Positions 34,349-42,252 of a stretch of DNA of 42,252 bases are shown piece after piece. The notes beneath the pieces are model-generated. The model had not been told where the DNA came from. It saw only the letters and a program-made list of their open reading frames with translations, and searched no databases. Within the stretch, counting starts at the first letter, position 1. Every line of letters begins with the position of its first letter. The DNA is from Bacillota bacterium. Its GTDB lineage: Bacteria; Bacillota; DTU030. The stretch lies in NCBI GenBank assembly GCA_012518435.1, contig JAAYSG010000015.1:1-42252 (forward strand). The letters run 5' to 3'. The position numbers were made by a program, and so were the translations under genes.

Positions 34349-35353
34349 TTGAAACCAAAGGTAGCCATCAATGGTTTTGGCCGGATTGGGAAAAATCTAG
34401 TGCGGATATGGCTGGAAAACCAGGATGAGATGGATATAGTTGCCCTCAATAGTACCAGTGGCCCCCAGGCCCATTCCCATCTTTTTAAGTATGATTCCAT
34501 CTATGGGGTTTTGGAAAACAAGGTGGAAGCCACCGCCGATGCGATAATAATTGATGGTCAGCCAATTACCTTTTTGGCTGAGGGGGATCCAAGCAAGTTG
34601 CCCTGGGCGGAATTGGGAGTGGATATTGTCATTGAGGCCACGGGTAGACTGCGGAAAAGGGAGGATGCTGCCAAGCATCTAGAGGCTGGGGCCAAGCGGG
34701 TTATTATCACGGCTCCCGGCGATGGTGTCGACAATACAATTGTCTTGGGTATAAACCAGGATTCCTTTGCACCGGAAAAAGATTACATAATATCCTCTGC
34801 TTCTTGTACGACAAACTGCCTGGCCCCCGTTGTCAAGGTGCTGGATGATAATTTGGGAGTGGTCAATGGTCTTTTATCCACCATCCATGCCTATACCGCT
34901 GATCAGCGGCTGGTGGACAAGCCCCACAAGGATCTGCGGCGGGCCAGGGCAGCGGCCGTATCCATTATTCCCACGACTACAGGGGCGGCCAGGGCCGTCG
35001 GCCTGGTTATGCCCCATCTAAAGGGGAAGCTAAATGGCAGTGCCCTCCGGGTTCCCACCGAGGCAGTATCCTTGGTTGATTTTGTAGCCAATGTAAAAAA
35101 GCCCACCTCCGTTGAGGAGGTAAATGAACTTTTCCGCCAGGCTGCGGCGGGATCATTGCAGGGGATATTGCAGTATACCGAAGAACCCCTGGTGTCCCGG
35201 GATTTTGTGCAAAACCCCCATTCCTCCATTGTGGATGGCCTGGCCACCATGGTTATTGATGACAAGTTGGTAAAGGTGTTGGCCTGGTATGATAATGAAT
35301 ATGCCTATGCCAAGAGGGTCATGGAAACGGTCAGCCTCATTCACACCCCTTAG
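34349..35353 (+). CDS. gap: Glyceraldehyde-3-phosphate dehydrogenase
   Basis: VAINGFGRIGKNLVRIW...IISSASCTTNCLAPVVKVLDDNLGVVNGLLSTIHAYTADQRLVDKPHKDLRRARAAAVSIIPTTTGAARAVGLVMPHLKGKLNG; TTG start. Confidence 0.97.
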   Translation: MKPKVAINGFGRIGKNLVRIWLENQDEMDIVALNSTSGPQAHSHLFKYDSIYGVLENKVEATADAIIIDGQPITFLAEGDPSKLPWAELGVDIVIEATGRLRKREDAAKHLEAGAKRVIITAPGDGVDNTIVLGINQDSFAPEKDYIISSASCTTNCLAPVVKVLDDNLGVVNGLLSTIHAYTADQRLVDKPHKDLRRARAAAVSIIPTTTGAARAVGLVMPHLKGKLNGSALRVPTEAVSLVDFVANVKKPTSVEEVNELFRQAAAGSLQGILQYTEEPLVSRDFVQNPHSSIVDGLATMVIDDKLVKVLAWYDNEYAYAKRVMETVSLIHTP

Positions 35354-35409
35354 AATGGAAAAATACTCTCCGGTTTGTGTGTGGTATTTTTAGCTGGATG
35401 TTTTGCCAT

Positions 35410-35442
35410 AATAATCACGCCCTGGGCCGGGGCGTGATTATT
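35410..35442. terminator. Perfect 13-bp hairpin after gap (possible terminator)
   Basis: AATAATCACGCCC-TGGGCCG-GGGCGTGATTATT followed only by TATTC. Confidence 0.55.
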
Positions 35443-35611
35443 TATTCGGATTGTATTGGGAGAAAGTGCCCCGGCAAAGGGTTAATATTAGGTGTCGGGA
35501 TGGGGTACTTATCTTTTTGGAGAAGGGGGAAGGCCAGGGGGTTTTCTCCGGCCCTTGGGGGAATGTTGGGTATAATTTGGGTCCAGTATTATTTTTTCAA
35601 GGAGGGATTTT

Positions 35612-36163
35612 GTGGATAAGTTTACCCTGCATAGGGAGGATTCTGCCTTTGTTGTCATCGATATCCAGGAACGTTTGGCGGCGGTAATGAAGTACGGGAA
35701 GCAGGCTGTTAAAAATAATGCCATTTTACTGGCGGCCGCCCGGGAATTTAATATGCCTGTCCTGGTTACGGAACACTATCCTCAGGGTTTGGGGAAAACG
35801 GTGGCGGAGCTGGGGGCAGAGCTGGGGGCGGATGAGGTTTATGAAAAGATTATTTTCTCCGCTGTTGGGGAAGGGGAAATAGCTGCTGTCCTAAGGGGGT
35901 TAGGGAGGAAAAAGCTCATTGTTACCGGTATGGAGACCCATGTCTGTGTGCTGCAGTCTGTGCGGGATATGCTTTCCCTTGGTTTTCATGTGCATGTGGT
36001 TGGTGATGGGGTGTGTTCCCGAACCAAGGAAAATTATCGCAATGGTCTGGAGCAGATGTCTGCCATGGGGGCGGTGATTACCAACACGGAGACGGTGGTG
36101 TTTGATCTCCTGAAGCGGGCGGGGACCCCGGAGTTTAAGAAATTGTCAAGGTTAATTAAGTAG
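35612..36163 (+). CDS. Isochorismatase-family hydrolase
   Basis: SAFVVIDIQERLAAVM...MPVLVTEHYPQGLGKTVAEL...LRGLGRKKLIVTGMETHVCVLQSVRDML; GTG start. Confidence 0.9.
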   Translation: MDKFTLHREDSAFVVIDIQERLAAVMKYGKQAVKNNAILLAAAREFNMPVLVTEHYPQGLGKTVAELGAELGADEVYEKIIFSAVGEGEIAAVLRGLGRKKLIVTGMETHVCVLQSVRDMLSLGFHVHVVGDGVCSRTKENYRNGLEQMSAMGAVITNTETVVFDLLKRAGTPEFKKLSRLIK

Positions 36164-36269
36164 CCGGAATGCCCTTGGCTCTTTTCGCAGTGTTACAACT
36201 GCCAGGAGGTAAAGGGACAAAGACTTTGCTTCCCTAAAATATGGCTGGCCGTGTTATATTTCTCCTAAT

Positions 36270-38279
36270 TTAAGGTATATTCGTCTCCCCCTGGGCGGGT
36301 GAGAGCCGCTTCCACCAGTTCCAATTAAAGGGGGAGTGGCTATTGCAGTATTCCCGGGGTTCTGTCCCCGCGATAAAGAGTTCCCGGCGGATTTCATCCT
36401 TGGGGCACCACCAGCCCGGCCGCAGGCCCGACTGGGAGCAGATTTCGGCTTCTACTACCCCCTGGGGCCGGGGGAAGTCTGACTTGGGGCTTCCCATTAG
36501 TGCCCGGTGCATAAAATCTGCCCAGATGGGGGCGGCCAGGCTGCCGCCGGTATGGCCCAGGGATGTGGCTGACTTGTCATTTCCCACCCATACCCCGGCA
36601 ATTAGATGGGGGGTATAGCCGATAAACCAGGCGTTGCCGTAATCTTGGCTTGTCCCGGTCTTACCGGCGGCGGGGCGGTTGAGTCTCCAGCCCATCCCGG
36701 CCGCCGTCCCCCCGGGCTCCAGTACCCCCTTGAGGACATCGGTGATGATATAGGCCGCCGCGGGGTCCACCACCTGCCGTAAGTGGGGCTTTTTTTCCAG
36801 GATGGTCCGACCCTGGGCATCGGTAATTTTGCTGATGGCCATGGGTTCAACCCTGCGGCCGCCGTTGGCCAGGGGGCAGAAGGCCCGGGTCAGCTCCAGG
36901 GGTGTTACCTCGGAAGTGCCCAGGGCGGAGGAAAGATAGGGCTTTAGGGTACTCTCGATCCCCAGGCGCCGGGCGCACTTGATGCCCTCTGCGGGGCCCA
37001 GGTTATAATTGAGGATGGTTGCCACCACATTGTCAGAAATGGTCAGGGCCTCCCTCAGGGTGAGGGGGCGGTTGTGATATGGTTGGGCCCCATAATCGGT
37101 GGGGCGGTAGACATCTTGGCTCCCGGGGATGGGAAACTCCACCTCCTGGCACATGATCGTATCCGTTAGGGTGTAGCCATTTTTTAGGGCCGCCAAGTAA
37201 ACAAAGGGCTTGAAGGCGGAACCGGGCTGGCGCAGGGCTGTGGCCCGGTTGAATTGTGTCTCCTGATATTTTCTTCCCCCCACCAGGGCCTGGATGTGGC
37301 CTGTGGAGGGATCCATGGCCACCAAGGCCCCTTGGGGTTGGTTGATGCCCTCCTCATCGGGGGTTCCCGGGGGCAGGCCAGCCCGCAGTGCCTCTTCGGC
37401 AATCTCCTGATATTTGCGCACCAGGGTGGTGTGAACTGTCAATCCTCCGCTCTTTAGGCGTTGGGCCAGGCGGGGATAATTTTCTTGTAGTTCCCTAATT
37501 GCATAATCGATAAAATATTGGTAGGGAGCCGCGGGCGGGTCCTGTTCTCCCAGGCTTATTTCCTCCTCTCGGGCAGCGGCGGCCTGGCCGGGGGATATGT
37601 AGCCCAACTCAACCATCCGCTCCAGAATTAGGTGCTGCCGGGAGATGGCGGCATCGTAATTGAGGAAGGGGGAATAGCGGGCTGGGGCCCGGGGCACCCC
37701 GGCCAGGAGGGCGCCTTCAGCCAGGGTGAGCTCCCGGGCCGATTTGCCAAAAAAGACGGCGGAGGCCCTTTCTAGGCCATAGGCCCCGTGGCCAAAATAG
37801 ATCTGATTGAGGTACATATTTAATATTTCTTCCTTGGTATAATTGATCTCCAGTTGGAGGGTGAGGAGCATTTCCGGGATTTTTCGGGAGAGGGTGCGCT
37901 CCGGGGTTAAAAAAAGATTCTTGGCCAGCTGTTGGCTTATGGTGCTCCCCCCTTCCACAATCCGCCCCGCCCGCAGGTTTTTCCACAGGGCGCGAAGGAT
38001 CCCGTGGAGATCAAGGCCAAAATGCTGCCGGAAGCGGTAGTCCTCAATGGCTATAAAGGCATCACAAAGGTAAAGGGGTATTTCCTCTTGGGTGAGGTGA
38101 ATTCGATTTTGGCTGAAGACTGTGGGGATCTCGTTGCCCCCCTGATCCAAAAAGCGGGTGGGCTGGGGGTGGTTGGGGGTGGGGAGGGGGACCAAATAGA
38201 CATAAAGGGCCACAGCGATAAAGGCCACAAACATGGTGATGACAAATAGTGTAAAGAGCCGCCGGAAAAATTTACTCAC
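36270..38279 (-). CDS. Class A penicillin-binding protein (PBP1A family)
   Basis: Glycosyltransferase IAIEDYRFRQHFGLDLHGILRALWKNLRAGRIVEGGSTISQQLAKNLFL; transpeptidase GSAFKPF (SxxK), SDN, KTGT. Confidence 0.96.
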   Translation of the reverse strand: MSKFFRRLFTLFVITMFVAFIAVALYVYLVPLPTPNHPQPTRFLDQGGNEIPTVFSQNRIHLTQEEIPLYLCDAFIAIEDYRFRQHFGLDLHGILRALWKNLRAGRIVEGGSTISQQLAKNLFLTPERTLSRKIPEMLLTLQLEINYTKEEILNMYLNQIYFGHGAYGLERASAVFFGKSARELTLAEGALLAGVPRAPARYSPFLNYDAAISRQHLILERMVELGYISPGQAAAAREEEISLGEQDPPAAPYQYFIDYAIRELQENYPRLAQRLKSGGLTVHTTLVRKYQEIAEEALRAGLPPGTPDEEGINQPQGALVAMDPSTGHIQALVGGRKYQETQFNRATALRQPGSAFKPFVYLAALKNGYTLTDTIMCQEVEFPIPGSQDVYRPTDYGAQPYHNRPLTLREALTISDNVVATILNYNLGPAEGIKCARRLGIESTLKPYLSSALGTSEVTPLELTRAFCPLANGGRRVEPMAISKITDAQGRTILEKKPHLRQVVDPAAAYIITDVLKGVLEPGGTAAGMGWRLNRPAAGKTGTSQDYGNAWFIGYTPHLIAGVWVGNDKSATSLGHTGGSLAAPIWADFMHRALMGSPKSDFPRPQGVVEAEICSQSGLRPGWWCPKDEIRRELFIAGTEPREYCNSHSPFNWNWWKRLSPAQGETNIP

Positions 38280-38408
38280 ATTACTCCAACCCTTCCCGTC
38301 TGATTATTCTCCTTTCCAGTTTCCCACATGGGGGGAAGATTTAACCCCTATTTTCACCGTGGGCCGCTGTACCCTTATTATGTACTTTTGTCCAGGATTT
38401 TTGTCTTC

Positions 38409-38437
38409 TTGTTTAGGGTAACTCTTTTTGTTATAAT
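38409..38437 (+). promoter_or_regulatory. Sigma-A-like promoter upstream of htrA-like gene
   Basis: TTGTTT - 17 nt - TATAAT. Confidence 0.6.
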
Positions 38438-38560
38438 GGGTCTGAGTTCATTTTCTTGGGGAAATTACCGGCGGTTGGGTATAATATCGATGTTGGAGTT
38501 CATCCCTTTTTTTATTTTTTGCATCTCATACCCCTGGGGGGTTACTTTGGGAAAGGGAGG

Positions 38561-39718
38561 ATGCCGGAGATGTCCGAATACTATGATGGAAGAAGACCCG
38601 GTTTGTTTTTGTATATTGCCATCGGTCTAATTTCTGCCCTCCTGGGCAGCTCATTGATGCTCTTTGCGGTTCATACCAATCCCCAACTTTTTTTCCCGGA
38701 CAAGGGCCCCGGCGGTGGTGGACAGGGCACTTTGGATGCACCTCCCCCTGCCCAAAACACTTTGCCACCGGCACGGGTTAATGACCCCCATGAGACCATT
38801 GTTCAGGTGGCGGCCAAAATTGGTCCGGCGGTGGTGGGGGTTAGTACTCGCCGCCAGGCCTATGATTGGTTTTGGGGTGCCTATGAGATACCGGGGGTGG
38901 GTTCCGGGGTTATCTTTGCTGAGCAGGGCTACATTCTGACCAATGATCATGTTGTCCACGGGGCCCGGAGCATAACCGTTACCCTCTTCGATGGGCGGCA
39001 GGTACCGGGCAGGCTGGTGGGGACTGATCCCTCCACAGACCTGGCAGTGGTAAAGATCGATGAACCTGATCTTCCCGTGGCCCCCCTGGGTGATTCGGAT
39101 AATCTTTTGGTGGGGGAATTGGCCATTGCCATTGGTAACCCCCTGGGCCTGGAATTGCAGCGGACGGTCACGGCGGGAATAGTAAGTGCCCTCAACCGCA
39201 CCATCCAGACTGAGGATGGCAATGTCTTGGAGGGCCTCATCCAAACCGATGCCTCCATTAACCCGGGCAACAGTGGTGGCCCCTTGGTAAATGCCTCGGG
39301 GCAGGTAATTGGCATCAATACTGCCAAGGCCCCCAAGGCCGAAGGTATCGGTTTTTCCATACCTATTAACCTGGCCAAACCCATTGTTGAGGAGCTCATT
39401 ACCCATGGCCGCATTGTTACCCCTTGGTTGGGGATCATCGGCGGCACCATTACACCGGAGATAGCCAACTACTACGATCTGGCGGTGGAGGAGGGTGTTT
39501 TAATTCTGGAGATATCCCGCAATAGCCCGGCGGAGAAGGCGGGCCTGCGCCGCTTAGACGTGATTACAACCTTTAATATTACACCCATGGAAACCGTCGA
39601 GGATTTGACCAGCGCCCTGGAACAGCAAAAGGTAGGACAGGAGATCAAGCTGACAATTCTGCGGGGGGAAAGTAAACAAACGGTTAGTGTTACCCTGGGG
39701 GAACGGCCCCAGGAATGA
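38561..39718 (+). CDS. Membrane-anchored trypsin-like serine protease with PDZ domain (HtrA/DegP family)
   Basis: TM LYIAIGLISALLGSSLMLFAV; triad motifs TNDHVV, TDLAVV, GNSGGP; PDZ VLILEISRNSPAEKAGLRRLDVI. Start 38561 or 38570. Confidence 0.95.
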   Translation: MPEMSEYYDGRRPGLFLYIAIGLISALLGSSLMLFAVHTNPQLFFPDKGPGGGGQGTLDAPPPAQNTLPPARVNDPHETIVQVAAKIGPAVVGVSTRRQAYDWFWGAYEIPGVGSGVIFAEQGYILTNDHVVHGARSITVTLFDGRQVPGRLVGTDPSTDLAVVKIDEPDLPVAPLGDSDNLLVGELAIAIGNPLGLELQRTVTAGIVSALNRTIQTEDGNVLEGLIQTDASINPGNSGGPLVNASGQVIGINTAKAPKAEGIGFSIPINLAKPIVEELITHGRIVTPWLGIIGGTITPEIANYYDLAVEEGVLILEISRNSPAEKAGLRRLDVITTFNITPMETVEDLTSALEQQKVGQEIKLTILRGESKQTVSVTLGERPQE

Positions 39719-39818
39719 TGACAGGTGCCTAGGCACTGTCATATAATAACTGATGGCAGGTGGCCGAGGATACTTTTCTTCGGAAACCACTTACATTAAA
39801 AAAGGGGGAGAGTTAATA

Positions 39819-41243
39819 ATGCCGGAAAAAACACCGCAAAAGGTAATGCTTACTGACACCAGTCTCCGTGATGCTCACCAATCTCGTTTTGCCACCAGGA
39901 TGAAGGTGGAGGATATGATCCCTGTTTTGGAGAAACTTGACACTGTGGGTTACCATTCCCTGGAAATGTGGGGAGGGGCGACCTTTGACACCTGTATGCG
40001 TTTTCTCAATGAGGATCCCTGGGAGCGGCTGTCGGAAATTAGAAAGAGGGTCAAAAACACCAAGCTCCAGATGCTTTTGCGGGGCCAAAACATTTTGGGT
40101 TACCGCAATTATCCCGATGATGTTGTGACTGGTTTTGTGCAAAGGATTATCGAAAGGGGCATAGACATCCTTCGCATTTTCGATGCCCTCAATGATGTCC
40201 GCAATATGGAAAAGGCCATCGAGGTGGCCAAAAAGGAAGGTGCCCATGTGCAGGGTACCATCTGCTATACCATAAGCCCGGTCCATGATATTCCCTTGTT
40301 TGTCAAGGTTGCGGGGGAACTGGTGGACTTGGGGGTAGATTCCATCTGTATTAAGGATATGGCTGGACTAATTTCACCCTATATGGCCTTTGATTTGGTG
40401 ACGGCCCTGAAAAAGGAATATGATATTCCCCTCCAGCTCCACTGCCACTACACCAGTGGGATGGCCTCCATGTCTTATTTAAAGGCCATTGAGGCCGGCT
40501 GTGATGTGGTGGATACTGCCAGCTCTCCCCTGGCCCTGGGAACCTCCCAGCCCCCAGCGGAATCCCTGGTGGCAACCCTGAGGGGTACCCCCTACGATAC
40601 TGGTTTGGATCTATCCCTTCTCAGTGAAATTGCCACCTATTGGAAGGATGTAGTGCCCAAGTATGAAGAGTTTGGTGTGGCCTCATCGGGGGTTGACACC
40701 AATGTCTTGGAATACCAGATACCCGGGGGAATGATATCTAACCTTACTTCCCAGCTGCGGGAGGCCAATGCCATGGATAAATACCAGGAGTGCTTGGCAG
40801 AGGTTCCCAAGGTGCGGGCTGAACTGGGCTATCCGCCCCTGGTTACCCCCACCAGCCAGATTGTGGGTACCCAGGCTGTCTTTAATGTTATTATGGGTGA
40901 ACGCTATAAGGTTATTCCCAACGAAGTTAAGAACTATGTTTTGGGCTACTACGGCCGGCCGCCGGCCAAGATTGATCCAGAGATTCAGAAGCTGGTTATT
41001 GGTGATGCGGAGCCAATTACCCATCGCCCGGCTGATATGTTGGAACCCATGATTGAGGAAGCCCGCAAGAAGATCGGCCGCTATGCACAAAAGGAAGAGG
41101 ATATCCTTTCCTATTGCCTATTTCCCCAGGTGGCGGATAAGTTTCTCAAGGAACGGGCCATTAAAAGGGCGGGGGTAGATTTTGAACTGCTGGAAGAACA
41201 GGATAAGGCTGCTGACAGCCCCTTTACCTATCATCCCGTCTAA
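39819..41243 (+). CDS. Biotin-dependent carboxyltransferase subunit (pyruvate carboxylase B / oxaloacetate decarboxylase alpha / transcarboxylase 5S-like), no biotinyl domain
   Basis: VMLTDTSLRDAHQSRFATRMKVEDMIPVLEKLDTVGYHSLEMWGGATFDTCMRFLNEDPWERL...CIKDMAGLISPYMAFDLV...LQLHCHYTSGMA; ends at ...DSPFTYHPV without an (A/V)MKM biotin site. Confidence 0.93.
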   Translation: MPEKTPQKVMLTDTSLRDAHQSRFATRMKVEDMIPVLEKLDTVGYHSLEMWGGATFDTCMRFLNEDPWERLSEIRKRVKNTKLQMLLRGQNILGYRNYPDDVVTGFVQRIIERGIDILRIFDALNDVRNMEKAIEVAKKEGAHVQGTICYTISPVHDIPLFVKVAGELVDLGVDSICIKDMAGLISPYMAFDLVTALKKEYDIPLQLHCHYTSGMASMSYLKAIEAGCDVVDTASSPLALGTSQPPAESLVATLRGTPYDTGLDLSLLSEIATYWKDVVPKYEEFGVASSGVDTNVLEYQIPGGMISNLTSQLREANAMDKYQECLAEVPKVRAELGYPPLVTPTSQIVGTQAVFNVIMGERYKVIPNEVKNYVLGYYGRPPAKIDPEIQKLVIGDAEPITHRPADMLEPMIEEARKKIGRYAQKEEDILSYCLFPQVADKFLKERAIKRAGVDFELLEEQDKAADSPFTYHPV

Positions 41244-41329
41244 TCCCGTGTCCCGGGTCCGGAGGGGCACAGGGGCCGCCCGCCGGGGGGGAAATGGACA
41301 TTATTGCTATGAACTGCGGTGAAATGCAA

Positions 41330-41350
41330 GGGACGACCCCGTGTCGTCCC
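41330..41350. repeat. Perfect 8-bp palindromic hairpin in intergenic region
   Basis: GGGACGAC-CCCGT-GTCGTCCC. Confidence 0.75.
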
Positions 41351-41417
41351 GTGTTCCCATACAGGTCCTAAAAATGGGTATGATAAGGGAAGAATCCCCT
41401 CATGGGGGTGAGATATT

Positions 41418-42252
41418 ATGAAAAGGGAAGTATACTTGGATAATAGTGCCACCACCCAGGTGCGGCCTGAAGTGGCTGCCGCGGTGATGGAAACCATGAC
41501 CCGGTGGTACGGCAATCCCTCTTCCCTTCATCAAAAGGGTCTAGAGGCGGAAGGTCTGGTGGAGGAGGCCCGGGAGGCGGTGGCTCGTTCCCTATGTGTC
41601 CAGAGGGACACCATCTACTTTACCTCCGGGGGGACGGAGGCCAACAACCTGGCCCTTTGGGGTGCGGCCAGGGCCCGGGCCCGCCGGGGCAGGCATATTA
41701 TCACCACCGCCATCGAGCACCCATCGGTGCTCAATGTCTGTGGCCGGCTCAGGGAGGAGGGTTATGACATAACCCTCCTTCCCGTGGATGGCGCTGGTAT
41801 TTTGCAGCCGGAGGAACTACGGGCCCACCTCAGACCGGAGACCATCCTACTGAGCACCATGCAGGTAAACAACGAGATTGGTTCCATCCAACCCTTGGCC
41901 GAGATAGGGGCCGTTTTAAGGGAAGAGGGTTCAGACCTCCTCTGGCATGTGGATGCCATCCAGGGTTTTGGCAAACTGCCCCTGAAACCCCGGGAGTTGG
42001 GTATTGACCTCTTATCCCTCAGTGGCCATAAGTTCCATGGGCCCAAGGGTGTTGGTGCCCTCTATGTGGCGGAAGATGTACACCTCAAGCCCCTCTTTGC
42101 CGGCGGCGGCCAGGAGGGGGCTCTCCGCTCCGGCACGGAAAACGTCCCCGGCATCGTGGGCCTGGGCCTGGCGGCCAAAATGGCCGCGGCGGAGCGGGAA
42201 GAGGCTGTGGCCAAGATGGCCTCTTTGAAGGAACTGCTATTGGCAGGCCTCC
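41418..42252 (+). CDS. Cysteine desulfurase (NifS/IscS family), 3'-truncated by window end
   Basis: MKREVYLDNSATTQVRPEVAAAVMETMTRWYGNPSSLHQKGLEAE...FTSGGTEANNLALWGAA...LLSLSGHKFHGPKGVGALYV; no stop before 42252, so missing from the ORF track. Confidence 0.95.
   Translation, partial: MKREVYLDNSATTQVRPEVAAAVMETMTRWYGNPSSLHQKGLEAEGLVEEAREAVARSLCVQRDTIYFTSGGTEANNLALWGAARARARRGRHIITTAIEHPSVLNVCGRLREEGYDITLLPVDGAGILQPEELRAHLRPETILLSTMQVNNEIGSIQPLAEIGAVLREEGSDLLWHVDAIQGFGKLPLKPRELGIDLLSLSGHKFHGPKGVGALYVAEDVHLKPLFAGGGQEGALRSGTENVPGIVGLGLAAKMAAAEREEAVAKMASLKELLLAGL

Overview
The window reads as a gene-dense, GC-rich chromosomal core region of an endospore-forming Clostridia/Peptococcaceae-like Firmicute. 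This is inferred from gene content and order; no database was consulted. It joins two conserved Bacillus/Clostridium neighbourhoods. The first is a spoVB-like 3' end, mazG, hup, rqcP(yabO), a spoIID-like gene, yabP, yabQ, divIC, an S1-domain gene and ppx/gppA. The second is tmk, darA(yaaQ), holB, ricT(yaaT), an FMN-binding protein, a yabB-like methyltransferase, rsmI, abrB, a GGDEF protein, metG, tatD, a yabE-like 3D protein, rsmA and ykuK. After these come a serine T-box/aminotransferase/serA unit, Fe-ADH and LUD genes, a TPP riboswitch with thiE and a thiD-thiN fusion, and hsp20. Next are two Gln-rich tandem genes, a complete gerA-type germinant receptor operon on the minus strand, a histidine phosphatase, gap, an isochorismatase, PBP1A, htrA, a biotin-carrier-less carboxyltransferase (pycB/5S-like) and a 3'-truncated nifS-type gene. 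The best candidates for something undescribed are: (1) a ~630-nt non-coding gap upstream of rsmA, in the place where rnmV sits in B. subtilis, containing a nested structured-RNA candidate with two apical hairpins that share an ATGGAC loop; (2) two adjacent Gln-rich proteins that appear to share a short helical motif; (3) a sigma-A-like promoter bracketed by a 10-bp inverted repeat; (4) a TGGTA-N4-TGGTA site inside the abrB promoter; (5) an orphan FMN-binding protein with two FMN_bind-like domains. No CRISPR array, transposase, rRNA or tRNA was recognised.
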